From contig JAIEPF010000018.1 in assembly GCA_019749945.1 (NCBI GenBank), positions 1 to 51,696 on the forward strand: a stretch of DNA of 51,696 bases. The letters run 5' to 3'. A program made the position numbers and the translations under genes. Source of the stretch: Burkholderiales bacterium. GTDB lineage: Bacteria; Pseudomonadota; Gammaproteobacteria; Burkholderiales; SG8-41. The notes under the pieces are model-generated. The model made no database searches, was not told the DNA's origin, and saw only the letters and a program-made list of their open reading frames with translations. This document shows positions 24,788-35,425 of this stretch, piece by piece (the stretch's first letter is position 1; the number at the start of each line of letters is the position of its first letter).

Positions 24788-25861
24788 TCATTTCCACCAT
24801 ATCCACAGGGAAGTCTGCATCCACGCGCCGAGCACCACGATCCACACCAGCGTCACCGGAATGAAGATTTTCCAGCCGAGACGCATGATCTGGTCGTAAC
24901 GGTAACGCGGGAAGGTGGCGCGGAACCAGAGGAAGGAGGACACCACGAGAAAGGCTTTCAGGATCAGCCAGCCGAAGCTCGACGCGCCGAGTACGCCCCA
25001 GGACGCCGGGAACGGCGACAGCCAGCCGCCGAGGAACAGGATCGCGGTGAGCATTGAGATCAAAATCATGTTGGCGTATTCGGCGAGGAAAAACACCGCG
25101 AAAGTCATGCCCGAATATTCGACATGGAAGCCGGCGACGATTTCCGATTCACCCTCGGCGACGTCGAAGGGCGCGCGGTTGGTTTCGGCCACGCCGGAAA
25201 TCAGGTAGGTCATGAACAGCGGGAACAGCGGCACCCAGAACCAGCTGAACAGGCCCGCCCCGCCCTGCTGCGCCTTGACGATTTCACCGAGGTTCAGGCT
25301 CTGCGCCGCCATCAGCACGCCGACCAGCGCAAAACCCATGGCGATTTCATAGGACACGATCTGCGCGGCGGAACGCAGCGCGCCGAGGAAGGCGTATTTC
25401 GAATTCGACGCCCAGCCGGCGATGATCACGCCGTAGACACCGAGTGAAGTCATCGCCAGCAGATAGAGCAGGCTGGCATCGATGTTCGACAGCACCAGCT
25501 CCGGCGAAAACGGCACCACCGCCCAGGCCGCCAGTGCCGGCATGATCGCCATGATCGGGGCCAGCACGAACAGGAATTTGTTGGCACCGGTCGGGACAAT
25601 GATTTCCTTGACCAGCAGCTTCAGGCCATCGGCAATCGGCTGTGCCCAGCCGCCCAGCCACGACAGGCCGAAGAAGGTGGTGCGGTTCGGGCCGATGCGG
25701 ATCTGCATGAAACCGATGAGTTTGCGTTCCCACAAGGTCAGGTAGGCCACGCACAGCATCAGCGGCACGACGATGACAATGATTTTCACCAGCGTCCACA
25801 CCGCCGGCCACAAGGGGCCGAGCAGTGTTTGCGGATAGGCGAGCAGCGAGTCGAGCATCAC
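24788..25861 (-). CDS. nuoH: NADH-quinone oxidoreductase subunit H
   Basis: Membrane subunit of 357 residues that forms the quinone chamber. Conserved cytoplasmic loops are present: [36 protein letters not shown], and the acidic loop [26 protein letters not shown], followed by [13 protein letters not shown]. About eight or nine helices. It overlaps nuoG by four bases. Confidence 0.97.
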   Translation of the reverse strand: MMLDSLLAYPQTLLGPLWPAVWTLVKIIVIVVPLMLCVAYLTLWERKLIGFMQIRIGPNRTTFFGLSWLGGWAQPIADGLKLLVKEIIVPTGANKFLFVLAPIMAIMPALAAWAVVPFSPELVLSNIDASLLYLLAMTSLGVYGVIIAGWASNSKYAFLGALRSAAQIVSYEIAMGFALVGVLMAAQSLNLGEIVKAQQGGAGLFSWFWVPLFPLFMTYLISGVAETNRAPFDVAEGESEIVAGFHVEYSGMTFAVFFLAEYANMILISMLTAILFLGGWLSPFPASWGVLGASSFGWLILKAFLVVSSFLWFRATFPRYRYDQIMRLGWKIFIPVTLVWIVVLGAWMQTSLWIWWK

Positions 25862-28227
25862 GCGGTCGCCTTCTGCGTCTGCGCCACACGTTCAACAGTC
25901 AATGCTGCATCGCTCGCACCCAGTGCTGCAGTCTCCGCCCGCGCCAGCGCAACACGCACACAATTCGCCGGCAATTTGTCGTCAATGGCATAAGGCAGCG
26001 TCGCCTCGCCACCATCCTGCATCACGCGGACAAAATCCCCGTCACGCAGACCCAGTTGATCGGCCAGTGCACGATTCATCAACGCCGCTGGTGCTTGCGC
26101 GTCACGGGTTTTCTGCAGGCTGGGTGCGCGGCGCGCCAGTGCATCGGCGGCGTAGATCGGCACTTCGGCGATCCTTGCAATGCCGTCCGCTGTTGCCGGC
26201 AGTGCGCCGAGGATATACTTTAACTTATTGTTTTTATTGAATATTTCTGTCTTGCCGTGGAGCGCTTCGCGCTGCGCATCATCCGCGCCGTCGTGCTCGA
26301 AACCGGAGAGACCCAGCAGATTACCGAGCACACGCAATACTTTCCATGCCGGACGGGTTTCACCCAGCGGCTTTACCACGCCGTTGAAGCTCTGCACGCG
26401 GCCTTCGGTGCTGATGAACGTGCCGGCGGTTTCAGTGAACGGCGCAATCGGCAGCAGCACATGCGCGTATTCGGTGGCGTAATGCTGGAACGGACTCATC
26501 GCCACCACCAGTTCCGCCTGTTTCAGCGCCGCGATCGCCTGCCGCGGATTAAACATGTCGAGTTCGGGTTCAACGCCGAGCAGCAGATAGGCCTTCAGCG
26601 GAGACTCGATCATCTGCCGCGCATTTCTGCCAGTCACTTTGCCGGTGGGCACACAGCCGGCCACATAACCGCCGACGCTGTTCGCTGCGGCACCGAGGAA
26701 ACCGAAGGGGCAGCCGAGGATTTCGCCCAGCGCCTGCGCCAGCGCATGCAACGCACCGGCAGCAGCATGTTGTTCAGCGAAGTTGCCGAGAAATACACCC
26801 GCTTTCGTACCCGAGGCCAGGCTTTCGGCGATACGTTTGGCCGCATCACTGACGGTCACGCCAGCCACTGCGCCGCGTACCGCTTCCGGCACCGCTGCGT
26901 TTTTGATTTCAGCAGCCGCCTTCACCACCTGTGCCAGCGTCTGCGGCAGCAATGCCGGCGCAACAATGGCCTTGTTGGCGACGCGCATCAGCAGGTCGTC
27001 ATCGGCGGCGTGAATCAGATTGAGCTGAGTCTGCTTTTTGGTCGACTGGCGCAGTCGGTGCGCGAGCAGCGGATGATCCTTGCGCAGCGTCGAGCCGACC
27101 ACCAGCACGCGGTCCAGGGTCGCGATGTCGGCGATGTTCATGCCCAGCCAGGGAATGCCAGCGAGTTTGCCGTCGGCGCTGAAGTCCGCCTGACGCAGAC
27201 GGAAATCGACATTGCCCGAGCCGTAGCCGCGCAGCAGTTTTTGCAGCAAATGCAGTTCTTCCAGCGTCTGGTGCGGCGTCGCCAGCGCGCCGATGGCATC
27301 AGCGCCGTGCGCAGCCTTGATGCGCTTCAGTTCGGATGCGATGAATTCCAGCGCCACCGGCCATTCGACTTCCAGCCAGCGGCCGCCCTGCTTCAGCATC
27401 GGTTTGGCCAGACGTTTATCCGAATTCAGCGCTTCGTAGGAAAAACGGTCCTTGTCCGACAGCCAGCATTCATTGATGGCTTCGTTGTCGCGCGGCAGGG
27501 TGCGCATCACGCGGTTCTGCTTCATCTGCAGCGTCAGGTTGGAACCGAGGCCGCAGTGCGGGCTGACCGAAGGCTTGCGCGTCAGCTCCCAGGTGCGGGC
27601 GCTGTAACGGAAGGGTTTAGAGGTCAGCGCGCCGACCGGACAGAGGTCGATGACATTGCCTGACAGTTCCGAATCGACGGTTTTGCCGACGAAGGTGATG
27701 ATTTCCGAATGTTCGCCGCGGCCGATCATGCCGAGCTCCATGATGCCGGCGATTTCCTGGCCGAAACGCACGCAGCGCGTGCAGTGGATGCAGCGCGTCA
27801 TGTCGGTGGAGATCAAGGGGCCCAGGTTCTTGTTGGCAACGACGCGTTTGTCTTCTTCGTAACGCGATTCGCTGCTGCCATAACCCACCGCGAGATCCTG
27901 CAGCTGGCATTCACCACCTTGGTCGCAGATCGGGCAGTCGAGCGGATGGTTGATCAGCAGGAATTCCATGACGCCCTTCTGGGCGTTCACGGCGCCGTCC
28001 GAATGCGTCCACACCTTCATGCCGTTGGTCACCGGCGTCGCACAGGCTGGCAGCGGCTTCGGCGCCTTCTCCACCTGCACCAGACACATGCGGCAGTTGG
28101 CGGCAATCGACAGTTTCTTGTGATAGCAGAAATGCGGCACGTAAATGCCGGCCTTGTTGGCAGCATCCATCACGGTGCTGCCTTCGGGCACTTCCATCAA
28201 TTTACCGTCCAGCTCAAGTTCTAGCAT
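25858..28227 (-). CDS. nuoG: NADH-quinone oxidoreductase subunit G
   Basis: Large iron-sulphur subunit of 789 residues. The N-terminal 2Fe-2S ferredoxin domain has [15 protein letters not shown] and later Cys; [18 protein letters not shown] gives the His-ligated 4Fe-4S cluster; [12 protein letters not shown] gives the next. The rest is a molybdopterin-oxidoreductase-like domain without cofactor. Near residues 660-670 the coding sequence turns sharply AT-rich ([12 protein letters not shown]) and contains ATTGTTTTTATT on the plus strand (26227-26246). This stretch may be a surface loop insertion. The spacer to nuoF is 72 bases with a C-rich hairpin. Confidence 0.97.
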   Translation of the reverse strand: MLELELDGKLMEVPEGSTVMDAANKAGIYVPHFCYHKKLSIAANCRMCLVQVEKAPKPLPACATPVTNGMKVWTHSDGAVNAQKGVMEFLLINHPLDCPICDQGGECQLQDLAVGYGSSESRYEEDKRVVANKNLGPLISTDMTRCIHCTRCVRFGQEIAGIMELGMIGRGEHSEIITFVGKTVDSELSGNVIDLCPVGALTSKPFRYSARTWELTRKPSVSPHCGLGSNLTLQMKQNRVMRTLPRDNEAINECWLSDKDRFSYEALNSDKRLAKPMLKQGGRWLEVEWPVALEFIASELKRIKAAHGADAIGALATPHQTLEELHLLQKLLRGYGSGNVDFRLRQADFSADGKLAGIPWLGMNIADIATLDRVLVVGSTLRKDHPLLAHRLRQSTKKQTQLNLIHAADDDLLMRVANKAIVAPALLPQTLAQVVKAAAEIKNAAVPEAVRGAVAGVTVSDAAKRIAESLASGTKAGVFLGNFAEQHAAAGALHALAQALGEILGCPFGFLGAAANSVGGYVAGCVPTGKVTGRNARQMIESPLKAYLLLGVEPELDMFNPRQAIAALKQAELVVAMSPFQHYATEYAHVLLPIAPFTETAGTFISTEGRVQSFNGVVKPLGETRPAWKVLRVLGNLLGLSGFEHDGADDAQREALHGKTEIFNKNNKLKYILGALPATADGIARIAEVPIYAADALARRAPSLQKTRDAQAPAALMNRALADQLGLRDGDFVRVMQDGGEATLPYAIDDKLPANCVRVALARAETAALGASDAALTVERVAQTQKATA
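26227..26246. repeat. AT-rich TTGTTTTTATT motif inside nuoG
   Basis: ATTGTTTTTATTGAATATTT on the plus strand, antisense to nuoG codons for FNKNNK. Very similar to the spacer motif at 14686-14705. Its presence within a conserved gene of high GC content is unexpected. Confidence 0.4.
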
Positions 28228-28245
28228 GGCACATGCTCACGAATC

Positions 28246-28286
28246 TCCCCTCGCCCATTGATGGGAGAGGGGTCGGGGGTGAGGGG
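28246..28286. repeat. C-rich hairpin repeat between nuoF and nuoG
   Basis: CCCCTCGCCCAT and ATGGGAGAGGGG pair with one mismatch around TG, followed by GTCGGGGGTGAGGGG. Related in style to the elements at 3398-3487 and 32759-32851. Confidence 0.6.
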
Positions 28287-28299
28287 CGATCGCACGGGC

Positions 28300-29622
28300 T
28301 TATACATAAGGTGCGACCAGGCACTTCTTGTGGTCGATGTGGTATTGGAATTCGTCGCGGAAATTCTTGATGAAGGCGCGCACCGGCATCGCCGCGGCAT
28401 CACCCAGCGCGCAGATGGTGCGACCCTGGATGTTGTCGGCCACCTTGTTCAGCATGTCCAGATCTTCGGGCCGGCCCTGGCCGTGCTCGATGCGGTGGAC
28501 CATCCGGTACAGCCAGCCGGTGCCCTCGCGGCAGGGTGTGCACTGGCCGCAGGATTCTTCGTAATAGAAGTACGACAGGCGCAGCAGCGACTTCACCATG
28601 CAGCGCGTCTCGTCCATCACGATCACCGCGCCGGAACCGAGCATCGAGCCGGCCTTGGCAATCGAGTCGTAATCCATGTCGGTGGCCATCATCACGTCGG
28701 CGGTCAGCACCGGCATCGAGGAGCCGCCGGGAATTACGGCTTTTAATTTACGGCCGTCGCGCATGCCGCCGGCCATTTCCAGCAGTTTGGGGAAGGGCGT
28801 ACCGAGCTTCACTTCGAAATTGCCCGGTCGCGCCACGTCGCCCGACACCGAAAACAGCTTGGTGCCGCCGTTGTTGGGTTTGCCAAGGTTGAGGAAGGCA
28901 TCACCGCCGTTCATGATGATCCATGGCACCGCGGCAAAGGTTTCAGTGTTGTTGATGGTGGTCGGCTTGCCGTAGAGCCCGAAGCTCGCCGGGAACGGCG
29001 GCTTGAAGCGCGGCTGCCCCTTTTTGCCTTCGAGCGATTCCAGCAGCGCAGTTTCCTCGCCGCAGATATAGGCGCCGTAACCGTGATGCCCATGCAACTG
29101 GAAGGAAAAATCAGTGCCGAGGATCCTGTCGCCGAGATAACCCGCGGCGCGCGCCTCATCCAGCGCCTCCTCGAAACGTTCGTAGACATCCCACACTTCG
29201 CCGTGGATGTAGTTGTAACCCACGGTAATGCCCATCGCGTAACCGCCGATGATCATGCCTTCGATCAGGCTGTGCGGGTTGTAACGCAGGATGTCGCGAT
29301 CCTTGAATGTGCCCGGCTCGCCCTCATCCGAATTGCACACGAGGTATTTCTGCCCGGGGAACTGGCGCGGCATGAAGCTCCACTTCAGTCCCGTCGGGAA
29401 ACCCGCGCCGCCGCGGCCGCGCAACGCTGACTTCTTCAGCTCGTTGACGATCTGCTCGGGCGGAATTTTCTCGGCAATGATTTTTTTCAGCGCGGCATAA
29501 CCGCCGCGCGATTCGTAATCCCTGAGCCGCCAGTTGTTGCCGTTCAGCCCCTTCATGATCACGGCATCAGGGCCGAAGATGTCCTCGGCAAACGGCGGCG
29601 TCGGCAAACCCATGAGACCCAT
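28300..29622 (-). CDS. nuoF: NADH-quinone oxidoreductase subunit F
   Basis: NADH- and FMN-binding subunit of 440 residues. [15 protein letters not shown] is the FMN/NADH glycine-rich motif, and [15 protein letters not shown] with a later Cys binds the 4Fe-4S cluster N3. I chose ATG 29622, which overlaps the nuoE stop by one base (TAATG) and gives the typical length; the open frame runs 41 codons further upstream through nuoE and is not used. Confidence 0.97.
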   Translation of the reverse strand: MGLMGLPTPPFAEDIFGPDAVIMKGLNGNNWRLRDYESRGGYAALKKIIAEKIPPEQIVNELKKSALRGRGGAGFPTGLKWSFMPRQFPGQKYLVCNSDEGEPGTFKDRDILRYNPHSLIEGMIIGGYAMGITVGYNYIHGEVWDVYERFEEALDEARAAGYLGDRILGTDFSFQLHGHHGYGAYICGEETALLESLEGKKGQPRFKPPFPASFGLYGKPTTINNTETFAAVPWIIMNGGDAFLNLGKPNNGGTKLFSVSGDVARPGNFEVKLGTPFPKLLEMAGGMRDGRKLKAVIPGGSSMPVLTADVMMATDMDYDSIAKAGSMLGSGAVIVMDETRCMVKSLLRLSYFYYEESCGQCTPCREGTGWLYRMVHRIEHGQGRPEDLDMLNKVADNIQGRTICALGDAAAMPVRAFIKNFRDEFQYHIDHKKCLVAPYV

Positions 29623-30125
29623 TATTTGGCCCCCTCGGTTTTCAGTTTGCCAATCAACTGATCGATCTTTTCCGGGCTCATCGCACACAGCATCAGCTTG
29701 TTGTTCTGCAGGATTACCGGCGCGTCGCCGCAGGCGCCCATGCACTCGCCTTCCTTCAGAGTAAAACAGCCGTCGGCGGTGGTTTCGTTGAAACCGATGC
29801 CCAGCGTTTTTTTCAGCTGCTCCGCGGCATGGGTCGCGCCCTGCAGTGCGCAGGGCAGATTGGTGCAGATGGTCAGCTTGTATTTGCCGACCGGCTTCAT
29901 GTTGTACATGGTGTAGAAGGTCGCGACCTCATAAACGGCGACCGGCGGCATGCCCAGGTACTGCGCGACAAAATCCATGGTTTCAGTGGACAACCAGCCT
30001 TTTTCGTCCTGGGCGATGGTCAGTGCCGCCATTACCGCCGAATCCTTGCGGTCCGGCGGATACTTGGCCACGGCCTTGTCGATTTTCGCCAGCGATTCCG
30101 GAGACAACATCAGAGGCGCGTTCAT
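29622..30125 (-). CDS. nuoE: NADH-quinone oxidoreductase subunit E
   Basis: Peripheral subunit of 167 residues with a thioredoxin-like fold and one 2Fe-2S cluster (N1a). Ligands are in CTNLPC near residue 85 and GECMGAC near 130. It overlaps nuoD by four bases at its start and nuoF by one base at its end, indicating translational coupling. Confidence 0.97.
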   Translation of the reverse strand: MNAPLMLSPESLAKIDKAVAKYPPDRKDSAVMAALTIAQDEKGWLSTETMDFVAQYLGMPPVAVYEVATFYTMYNMKPVGKYKLTICTNLPCALQGATHAAEQLKKTLGIGFNETTADGCFTLKEGECMGACGDAPVILQNNKLMLCAMSPEKIDQLIGKLKTEGAK

Positions 30126-31375
30126 CGGTCTATTTCCCCGAACACGATGTCCTGCGTGCCGATGATCGCCACCACGTCGGCAATCATGTGGCCGCGGGCC
30201 ATTTCATCCAGAGCAGCCAGATGGGCAAAACCCGGTGCGCGGATTTTCAGGCGGTACGGCTTGTTGGCGCCGTCGGACACCAGGTAAATGCCGAACTCGC
30301 CTTTGGGATGTTCCACCGCCGCATAAGCCTCGCCCGGCGGCACATGCATGCCCTCGGTGAACAGCTTGAAATGGTGGATCAGCTCTTCCATATTGGTTTT
30401 CATCGCCACGCGCGACGGCGGCGCAACCTTGTGGCTGTCGGCCATCACCGGACCCGGGTTCTTGCGCAACCAGTCGACGCATTGTTTGACGATGCGGTTC
30501 GACTGGCGCATTTCCTCGACGCGCACCAGGTAGCGGTCGTAACAGTCGCCGTTGACGCCCACCGGAATGTCGAAATCCAGGCGGTCGTAAACTTCGTACG
30601 GTTGTTTCTTGCGCAGGTCCCACTCGATGCCCGAACCGCGCAACATCGGGCCGGTAAAGCCCAGCGACAGCGCACGTTCCGGCGATACCACGCCGATACC
30701 GACCGTCCGTTGCTTCCAGATCCGGTTGTCGGTGAGCAGGGTTTCGTATTCATCGACATAGGTCGGGAAACGCCTGGTGAAATCCTCGATGAAATCGAGC
30801 AGCGAGCCCTGGCGGTTTTGGTTCAGGTCCTTGATCGCCGCGGCGTTGTGGATGCGTGAGGCGCTGTACTGCGGCATGGTATCCGGCAGGTCGCGGTAGA
30901 CGCCGCCCGGACGGTAGTAGGCGGCGTGCATGCGCGCGCCGGACACCGCCTCATAGGTGTCGAACAGGTCTTCGCGCTCGCGGAAGCAGTACAGGAACAC
31001 CGTCATCGCGCCGATATCGAGACCGTGGCAGCCCAGCCACAAAAGATGGTTCAGCAGGCGGGTGATTTCATCGAACATGACGCGGATGTACTGCGCACGC
31101 TCCGGCACTTCGATGCCAAGCAGCTTCTCGATCGCCATCACATAGGCGTGTTCATTGGCCATCATCGACACGTAATCGAGGCGGTCCATGTACGGCACTG
31201 ACTGGATGAAAGTCTTGTGCTCAGCGAGTTTTTCAGTCGCGCGATGCAGCAGGCCGATGTGCGGGTCGGCGCGCTCGATGACTTCACCGTCGAGCTCCAG
31301 CACCAGGCGCAACACGCCGTGGGCCGCCGGATGCTGCGGCCCGAAGTTCATCGTGTAGTTCTTGATTTCAGCCAT
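30122..31375 (-). CDS. nuoD: NADH-quinone oxidoreductase subunit D
   Basis: 49-kDa-type subunit of 417 residues that forms the quinone site with NuoB. The N-terminus [24 protein letters not shown] carries the conserved quinone-binding His, and [23 protein letters not shown] is diagnostic. The C-terminus [16 protein letters not shown] is the standard end. In this organism nuoC and nuoD are separate genes, unlike E. coli. The spacer to nuoC holds a cacagag repeat. Confidence 0.98.
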   Translation of the reverse strand: MAEIKNYTMNFGPQHPAAHGVLRLVLELDGEVIERADPHIGLLHRATEKLAEHKTFIQSVPYMDRLDYVSMMANEHAYVMAIEKLLGIEVPERAQYIRVMFDEITRLLNHLLWLGCHGLDIGAMTVFLYCFREREDLFDTYEAVSGARMHAAYYRPGGVYRDLPDTMPQYSASRIHNAAAIKDLNQNRQGSLLDFIEDFTRRFPTYVDEYETLLTDNRIWKQRTVGIGVVSPERALSLGFTGPMLRGSGIEWDLRKKQPYEVYDRLDFDIPVGVNGDCYDRYLVRVEEMRQSNRIVKQCVDWLRKNPGPVMADSHKVAPPSRVAMKTNMEELIHHFKLFTEGMHVPPGEAYAAVEHPKGEFGIYLVSDGANKPYRLKIRAPGFAHLAALDEMARGHMIADVVAIIGTQDIVFGEIDR

Positions 31376-31388
31376 TTAAAAACAATTC

Positions 31389-31477
31389 AGCCACAGAGAG
31401 CACAGAGGTCACAGAGCAAAAAAGCTCGCAACATCCCGGTTTTCGTTTCTCTCTGTGTTCTCTGTGTCCTCTGCGGC
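31389..31477. repeat. Palindromic repeat of the CACAGAG family, copy 3
   Basis: AGCCACAGAG at one end and CTCTGCGGC (one change) at the other, with internal CACAGAG/CTCTGTG units. It lies in the nuoC-nuoD spacer, the second copy inside this operon. Confidence 0.88.
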
Positions 31478-31503
31478 AAACGTTTTTCAGAAAATCTTTC
31501 AAC

Positions 31504-32118
31504 TCAACCCTTGCGGAAACCTTCGGAGTCCGCGTAATTCTCTTCACGGACAATGCGCGGCGTAATCACGCGCGGCTCGATGGTCACCGGCTGGTAAATG
31601 ACGCGCTGCTGGTCGGGGTCGTAACGCATTTCGACGTTCCCCGACAGCGGAAAATCCTTGCGGAACGGGTGGCCGACAAAACCATAGTCGGTCAGCAACC
31701 GGCGCAGATCCGGGTGCCCGGTGAACATGATGCCGTAGAGATCGAAGGCCTCCCGCTCGTACCAGTTGGCGGATGACCACAGATCGAGCACTGACGCCAC
31801 CACCGGGAAACTGTCGTCCGGCGCAAACACGCGCAGCCTCAGGCGCTGGTTCAGCGCGATGCTGAGGAGGTGATACACCACCGCGAAACGCGAACCCTGC
31901 CAGGCGCCTTCGCCGTGATCGCTGTAATCCACGCCACAGAGGTCGATCAGTTGTTCAAATTGCAGCGACTTGTCGTCACGCAGGATCGCGCCGGCGGCGA
32001 GCAGGTGTTCCGCCTTCACCACCACGGTCAACTCGCCCAGCGCGGCAGTGGCGCTGACCAGTTTGTCGCCAAGCGCGGTCTGCAGCGCGGCGGTCAGGGT
32101 TTCGAGGCGGGTGGTCAT
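31504..32118 (-). CDS. nuoC: NADH-quinone oxidoreductase subunit C
   Basis: 30-kDa-type peripheral subunit of 204 residues. Core motifs: [43 protein letters not shown] and [12 protein letters not shown], all diagnostic. It contains no cofactor and bridges NuoB and NuoD. The spacer to nuoB is 28 bases. Confidence 0.97.
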   Translation of the reverse strand: MTTRLETLTAALQTALGDKLVSATAALGELTVVVKAEHLLAAGAILRDDKSLQFEQLIDLCGVDYSDHGEGAWQGSRFAVVYHLLSIALNQRLRLRVFAPDDSFPVVASVLDLWSSANWYEREAFDLYGIMFTGHPDLRRLLTDYGFVGHPFRKDFPLSGNVEMRYDPDQQRVIYQPVTIEPRVITPRIVREENYADSEGFRKG

Positions 32119-32146
32119 GAAGATGGGCTGGCGGCTGATGAAACGG

Positions 32147-32638
32147 CTAGCGGGAAATGGTATTGGTGCGCTTGATCTTGTTCTGCAGCTGGATGATGCC
32201 GTAGAGCAGTGCTTCGGCGGTCGGCGGGCAGCCCGGCACGTAGATGTCTACGGGCACGATGCGGTCACAGCCGCGCACCACGGAATAGGAGTAATGATAA
32301 TAACCACCGCCGTTGGCGCAGGATCCCATCGAGATCACCCAGCGCGGCTCGGCCATCTGGTCGTAGACCTTGCGCAGCGCCGGCGCCATCTTGTTGCACA
32401 GCGTGCCGGCGACGATCATCACATCGGACTGGCGCGGACTGGGGCGGAACACAATGCCAAAACGGTCGAGGTCATAACGCGCAGCACCGGCGTGCATCAT
32501 TTCCACGGCGCAACAGGCGAGACCGAAGGTCATCGGCCACAAGGAGCCGGTGCGCGTCCAGTTGACCAGATCATCCGCCTTCGTGAGCAGAAAGCCCTTG
32601 TCGTTAAGATTTTCGTTGATGGTTTCGATGGCGCCCAT
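32147..32638 (-). CDS. nuoB: NADH-quinone oxidoreductase subunit B
   Basis: PSST-type subunit of 163 residues holding cluster N2. The ligands are the consecutive Cys pair in [10 protein letters not shown] plus Cys in [11 protein letters not shown] and [14 protein letters not shown]. The C-terminus [15 protein letters not shown] is typical for betaproteobacteria. An unusually long 353-base spacer separates it from nuoA. Confidence 0.98.
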   Translation of the reverse strand: MGAIETINENLNDKGFLLTKADDLVNWTRTGSLWPMTFGLACCAVEMMHAGAARYDLDRFGIVFRPSPRQSDVMIVAGTLCNKMAPALRKVYDQMAEPRWVISMGSCANGGGYYHYSYSVVRGCDRIVPVDIYVPGCPPTAEALLYGIIQLQNKIKRTNTISR

Positions 32639-32991
32639 GATTTAGTTACCTCGAACCTGTGGTGAGGAGACGGCTCTTGTCGGCGCCTCCGAACGGTTTT
32701 GGCAAGCAATAACCAACCAGGCGTCGGCGCCCGAAAACGCTCGCCTGAGCGTCGATCCCCGTTCCCTCACTCCTGACCTCTCTCCCAGAGGGAGAGAGGA
32801 AACATATGCCTCCCTTCTCCCTTCGGGAGAAGGGCCGGGGATGAGGGACCGGGGCCCCTGCTCGGTGGCTCGCCGTGGCTCCTCCGACAATTTCTCGCAA
32901 GATAATCGCCGCCCCGTGTCGGCGCCCGAACTCATTCGCCTGACTCGCATCCCCGCGCAAGCGCGGGGCCCCTGCTCGGTGGCTCATTCGT
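32639..32991. repeat. Repeat-filled 353-base spacer between nuoA and nuoB
   Basis: No gene is seen. A 21-base sequence (GGGGCCCCTGCTCGG...GGCTC) occurs identically at 32851-32871 and 32965-32985. A looser pair, GTCGGCGCCCGAA...CGCCTGA, begins near 32723 and 32919, with a third trace (GTCGGCGCC) near 32679. Between them CTCTCCC...GGGAGAG and CTTCTCCCTTCGGGAGAAG hairpins (about 32779-32834) resemble the C-rich elements elsewhere. Partial duplication of one intergenic unit is likely. Confidence 0.6.
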
Positions 32992-33360
32992 TCACTCCCA
33001 CTCCAACGCCCCCTTCTTCCACTCATAGATAAAGCCAACAACCAGAATGGCTAGGAAAATCATCATGGAAAAGAATCCGAACAGGCCGATTTCCTGCAGC
33101 ACCACGGCCCAGGGAAACAGGAAGGCGATTTCAAGGTCGAACAGGATGAACAGGATCGCGACGAGGTAGTAACGCACGTCGAAACGCATGCGGGCGTCTT
33201 CGAAGGCCTCGAAGCCGCACTCATAGGGAGACAGTTTCTGTTCGCCGGGACGGTGTGATCCGACAACACGGCTGGCGATCCAGCCGGCGGCAACCGGAGC
33301 GACGCCGAAGGCGAGGCCGACGGCGATAAACATCAGAATCGGAAAATAACCTTCCAGCAT
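32992..33360 (-). CDS. nuoA: NADH-quinone oxidoreductase subunit A
   Basis: Membrane subunit of 122 residues with three helices. [45 protein letters not shown] contains the conserved Cys-loop and the membrane acidic residues. It is the first gene of the operon; the promoter probably lies between it and, or upstream of, the tRNA-Leu gene 86 bases before. Confidence 0.98.
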   Translation of the reverse strand: MLEGYFPILMFIAVGLAFGVAPVAAGWIASRVVGSHRPGEQKLSPYECGFEAFEDARMRFDVRYYLVAILFILFDLEIAFLFPWAVVLQEIGLFGFFSMMIFLAILVVGFIYEWKKGALEWE

Positions 33361-33446
33361 CTGCTGCCTTCTGCAACGTTACGTGAAACTTTACGACCCG
33401 CACCGCGGGCACCCCTGCACTGCTGCACACCACTGCCACTTCAGTA

Positions 33447-33531
33447 TGGTGTCGACGGAGAGACTCGAACTCTCACGGCTTTCGCCACCGCCCCCTCAAG
33501 ACGGCGTGTCTACCAATTCCACCACGTCGAC
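33447..33531 (-). tRNA. tRNA-Leu (anticodon GAG)
   Basis: An 85-base cloverleaf with encoded CCA. The 5' GTCGAC pairs with GTCGAC before the discriminator A and CCA. The D-loop GGTGGAATTGGTAGACACG is typical for leucine, the anticodon stem CCGTC/GGCGG encloses TTGAGGG with anticodon GAG, a long variable arm (GGTGGCGAAAGCCG) marks a class II tRNA, and GTTCGAGTC is the T-loop. It lies between secG and nuoA on the same strand, a usual betaproteobacterial arrangement. Confidence 0.96.
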
Positions 33532-33579
33532 TTATGTGTTGCTGTGATGAACCCGGCTGCCCGGCTTCACCACCCTTGC

Positions 33580-33975
33580 TTACTTTTTGGGTACATCCCC
33601 AGCTTTGGTGTCACCGGCGGCGGCCGGCGCCGAAGGCACCGGTACCGTGGAAGCCGGTGCTGATGCCGGCGGTGTCGGAATCTGCCCGGGCAGGGACTGC
33701 GACGGCTGCTCAATCGGCTGCGCCATCAGGCCCTTGTCGGTGGTTTTCTTGGTCGAAAATATGGTCAGGCCGATGCTGGTGACAAAAAATATCGTCGCGA
33801 CCACCGCCGTGGTCCGGCTGAGGAAATTCGCCGAGCCGGACGAGCCGAACACGCTGCCTGCGGAACCGCTGCCGAAGGCCGCGCCCATGTCCGCGCCCTT
33901 GCCATGCTGCAGCAGCACCAGGCCGATAATGGCCAATGCTGCAATCACGTGTATTACCAAAATTGCGACTTCCAT
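33580..33975 (-). CDS. secG: Preprotein translocase subunit SecG
   Basis: Protein of 131 residues with two membrane helices (about 3-22 and 55-75). LVLLQHGKGADMGAAFGSGSAGSVFGSSGSANFLSRTTAVVATIFF is the family signature. The C-terminal tail of about 50 residues is rich in Pro, Ala and Ser, as in many betaproteobacteria. It assists SecYE-mediated export. It follows tpiA by 24 bases. Confidence 0.96.
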   Translation of the reverse strand: MEVAILVIHVIAALAIIGLVLLQHGKGADMGAAFGSGSAGSVFGSSGSANFLSRTTAVVATIFFVTSIGLTIFSTKKTTDKGLMAQPIEQPSQSLPGQIPTPPASAPASTVPVPSAPAAAGDTKAGDVPKK

Positions 33976-33999
33976 ACCGTTTCCGCCTTGTTTACCGCG

Positions 34000-34776
34000 T
34001 TAATGTTTCTGCGCCGCCGCCCGGCAGATCGCAGCAAATTCTTCAGCCACCAGCGCGGCGCCGCCGATCAGGCCGCCGTCAATGTCCGGCATCGCAAACA
34101 ACTGCCCGGCATTGGCCGCCTTGACGCTGCCGCCATACACAATACGCACTGCATCAGCCACCGCAGGATCCGCATTCGCCACCTGGCCGCGAATGAAAGC
34201 ATGCACGGCCTGCGCTTCCTGCGGTGTTGCCGTCTTGCCGGTACCGATCGCCCACACCGGTTCATAGGCGATCACCGAATTCCGCAACGCCGCCGCACCG
34301 GAACGCCCGATCACGGCCTGCAACTGCCGCGCCACCACCGCTTCAGTGTTGCCGGCTTCACGTTCCGCGAGCGTTTCACCGACGCACAGCATCGGCATCA
34401 ATCCCGCCTGCTGCGCCACTGCAAACTTCTCCGCTACCAGTTCGTCGGTCTCGCCGAACAACGCACGCCGCTCGGAATGTCCAACGATCACGTGGCTGCA
34501 ACCCAGATCCTTCAGCATCGCCGCCGAAACACCACCGGTGTAGGCGCCATTGCCGTACTGACACAAGTCCTGTCCGCCCAGCGCGGTTTTCGCACCACGG
34601 AGCAACGGGCGCACCTGTGACAGATAAACATAAGGCGGACAAATTACGGTTTCGACAGCTACGGTTTCGGCAGCGGCAATGTCGGCCAGAGCAGGCACCA
34701 GAATCTGCAACAAGGCCTCGTTGGAGGCCAGATTGCCATTCATTTTCCAGTTGCCTGCGACGAACTTGACCCGCAT
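34000..34776 (-). CDS. tpiA: Triosephosphate isomerase
   Basis: Glycolytic enzyme of 258 residues interconverting dihydroxyacetone phosphate and glyceraldehyde 3-phosphate. Catalytic residues are visible: NWKMNG (Asn, Lys), GHSERR (His) and YEPVWAIGTG (Glu), with the phosphate loop YGGSVKAAN. I chose ATG 34776 (MRVKFVAGNWKMNG), matching the family start; the frame runs 19 codons upstream. It forms a tpiA-secG-tRNA-nuo series. Confidence 0.97.
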   Translation of the reverse strand: MRVKFVAGNWKMNGNLASNEALLQILVPALADIAAAETVAVETVICPPYVYLSQVRPLLRGAKTALGGQDLCQYGNGAYTGGVSAAMLKDLGCSHVIVGHSERRALFGETDELVAEKFAVAQQAGLMPMLCVGETLAEREAGNTEAVVARQLQAVIGRSGAAALRNSVIAYEPVWAIGTGKTATPQEAQAVHAFIRGQVANADPAVADAVRIVYGGSVKAANAGQLFAMPDIDGGLIGGAALVAEEFAAICRAAAQKH

Positions 34777-34872
34777 TTCCGGTCCAGCCTGAGTAAACCG
34801 TCGGATTTTACCGATTGCACCGAATCCGGTCAATTTGAACCGGTGGTTGTTGCGCCGCGAAAGTCGTATGAA

Positions 34873-35421
34873 TTAAAAAGGTTTTTCGCCGATTACGCCG
34901 GCCGTGACCACGGCGCAAATGCGCTGCACCATGGCCGGCCTGGGCTGCTCCACATACAGATCCTCATAAGCCACCACCCGCGCCGCACCGACGGCACGCA
35001 GCAATTCACCCCGCTGCAGCAGGAAATCCGGGTTGGTGGGGCGGCCGTAGGCCGCGTTGCCCTGCGCAAAAGTTTCGTAAATCAGCACACCACCCGGGGC
35101 CAGCGCCGCCATCAGCGTCGGAATGAGCGGCCGGTGCAGGTAATTGGTGACCACGATGGCGGCAAACTGCCGTCCGGCATAGGGCCAGGGACCGTTCTCG
35201 ATGTCTGCGCAAAGGGCTGAAACAGCGGGTTGCCCTGCCAGCGCGGCAATCGCGGCGGGATCACGATCCACCGCAGACACCGGATGACCGCGCCCGGCAA
35301 AAAACAGCGCATGGCGGCCGCTGCCGCAGGCCACGTCCAGCACCGCGGCGCCGGCGGGCACCAGCGGCGCCCAGCGTTCGACCCATGGCGACGGCGGACC
35401 CGCGCCATGCGAGGCAATCAT
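34873..35421 (-). CDS. Class I SAM-dependent methyltransferase
   Basis: Protein of 182 residues. Motif I for S-adenosylmethionine is VLDVACGSGRHALFFA, followed by an acidic residue at the second strand (VSAVDRD) and TNYLHRPLIPTLMAALAPGGVLIYETFA. It resembles the TehB-like group of small methyltransferases; the substrate is unknown. ATG 35421 is preferred; a GTG four codons upstream would overlap the GntR stop. It follows the GntR gene almost without gap, so the two are probably co-transcribed. Confidence 0.85.
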   Translation of the reverse strand: MIASHGAGPPSPWVERWAPLVPAGAAVLDVACGSGRHALFFAGRGHPVSAVDRDPAAIAALAGQPAVSALCADIENGPWPYAGRQFAAIVVTNYLHRPLIPTLMAALAPGGVLIYETFAQGNAAYGRPTNPDFLLQRGELLRAVGAARVVAYEDLYVEQPRPAMVQRICAVVTAGVIGEKPF

Positions 35422-35425
35422 GTCC

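Noticed and set aside
26257..27663. 468-codon plus-strand frame opposite nuoG
   Set aside because: Shadow frame with Arg/His-rich composition, opposite a confirmed complex I subunit.
29623..29745. Longer nuoF start
   Set aside because: The extra 41 codons lie inside nuoE in another frame; ATG 29622 gives normal coupling and length.
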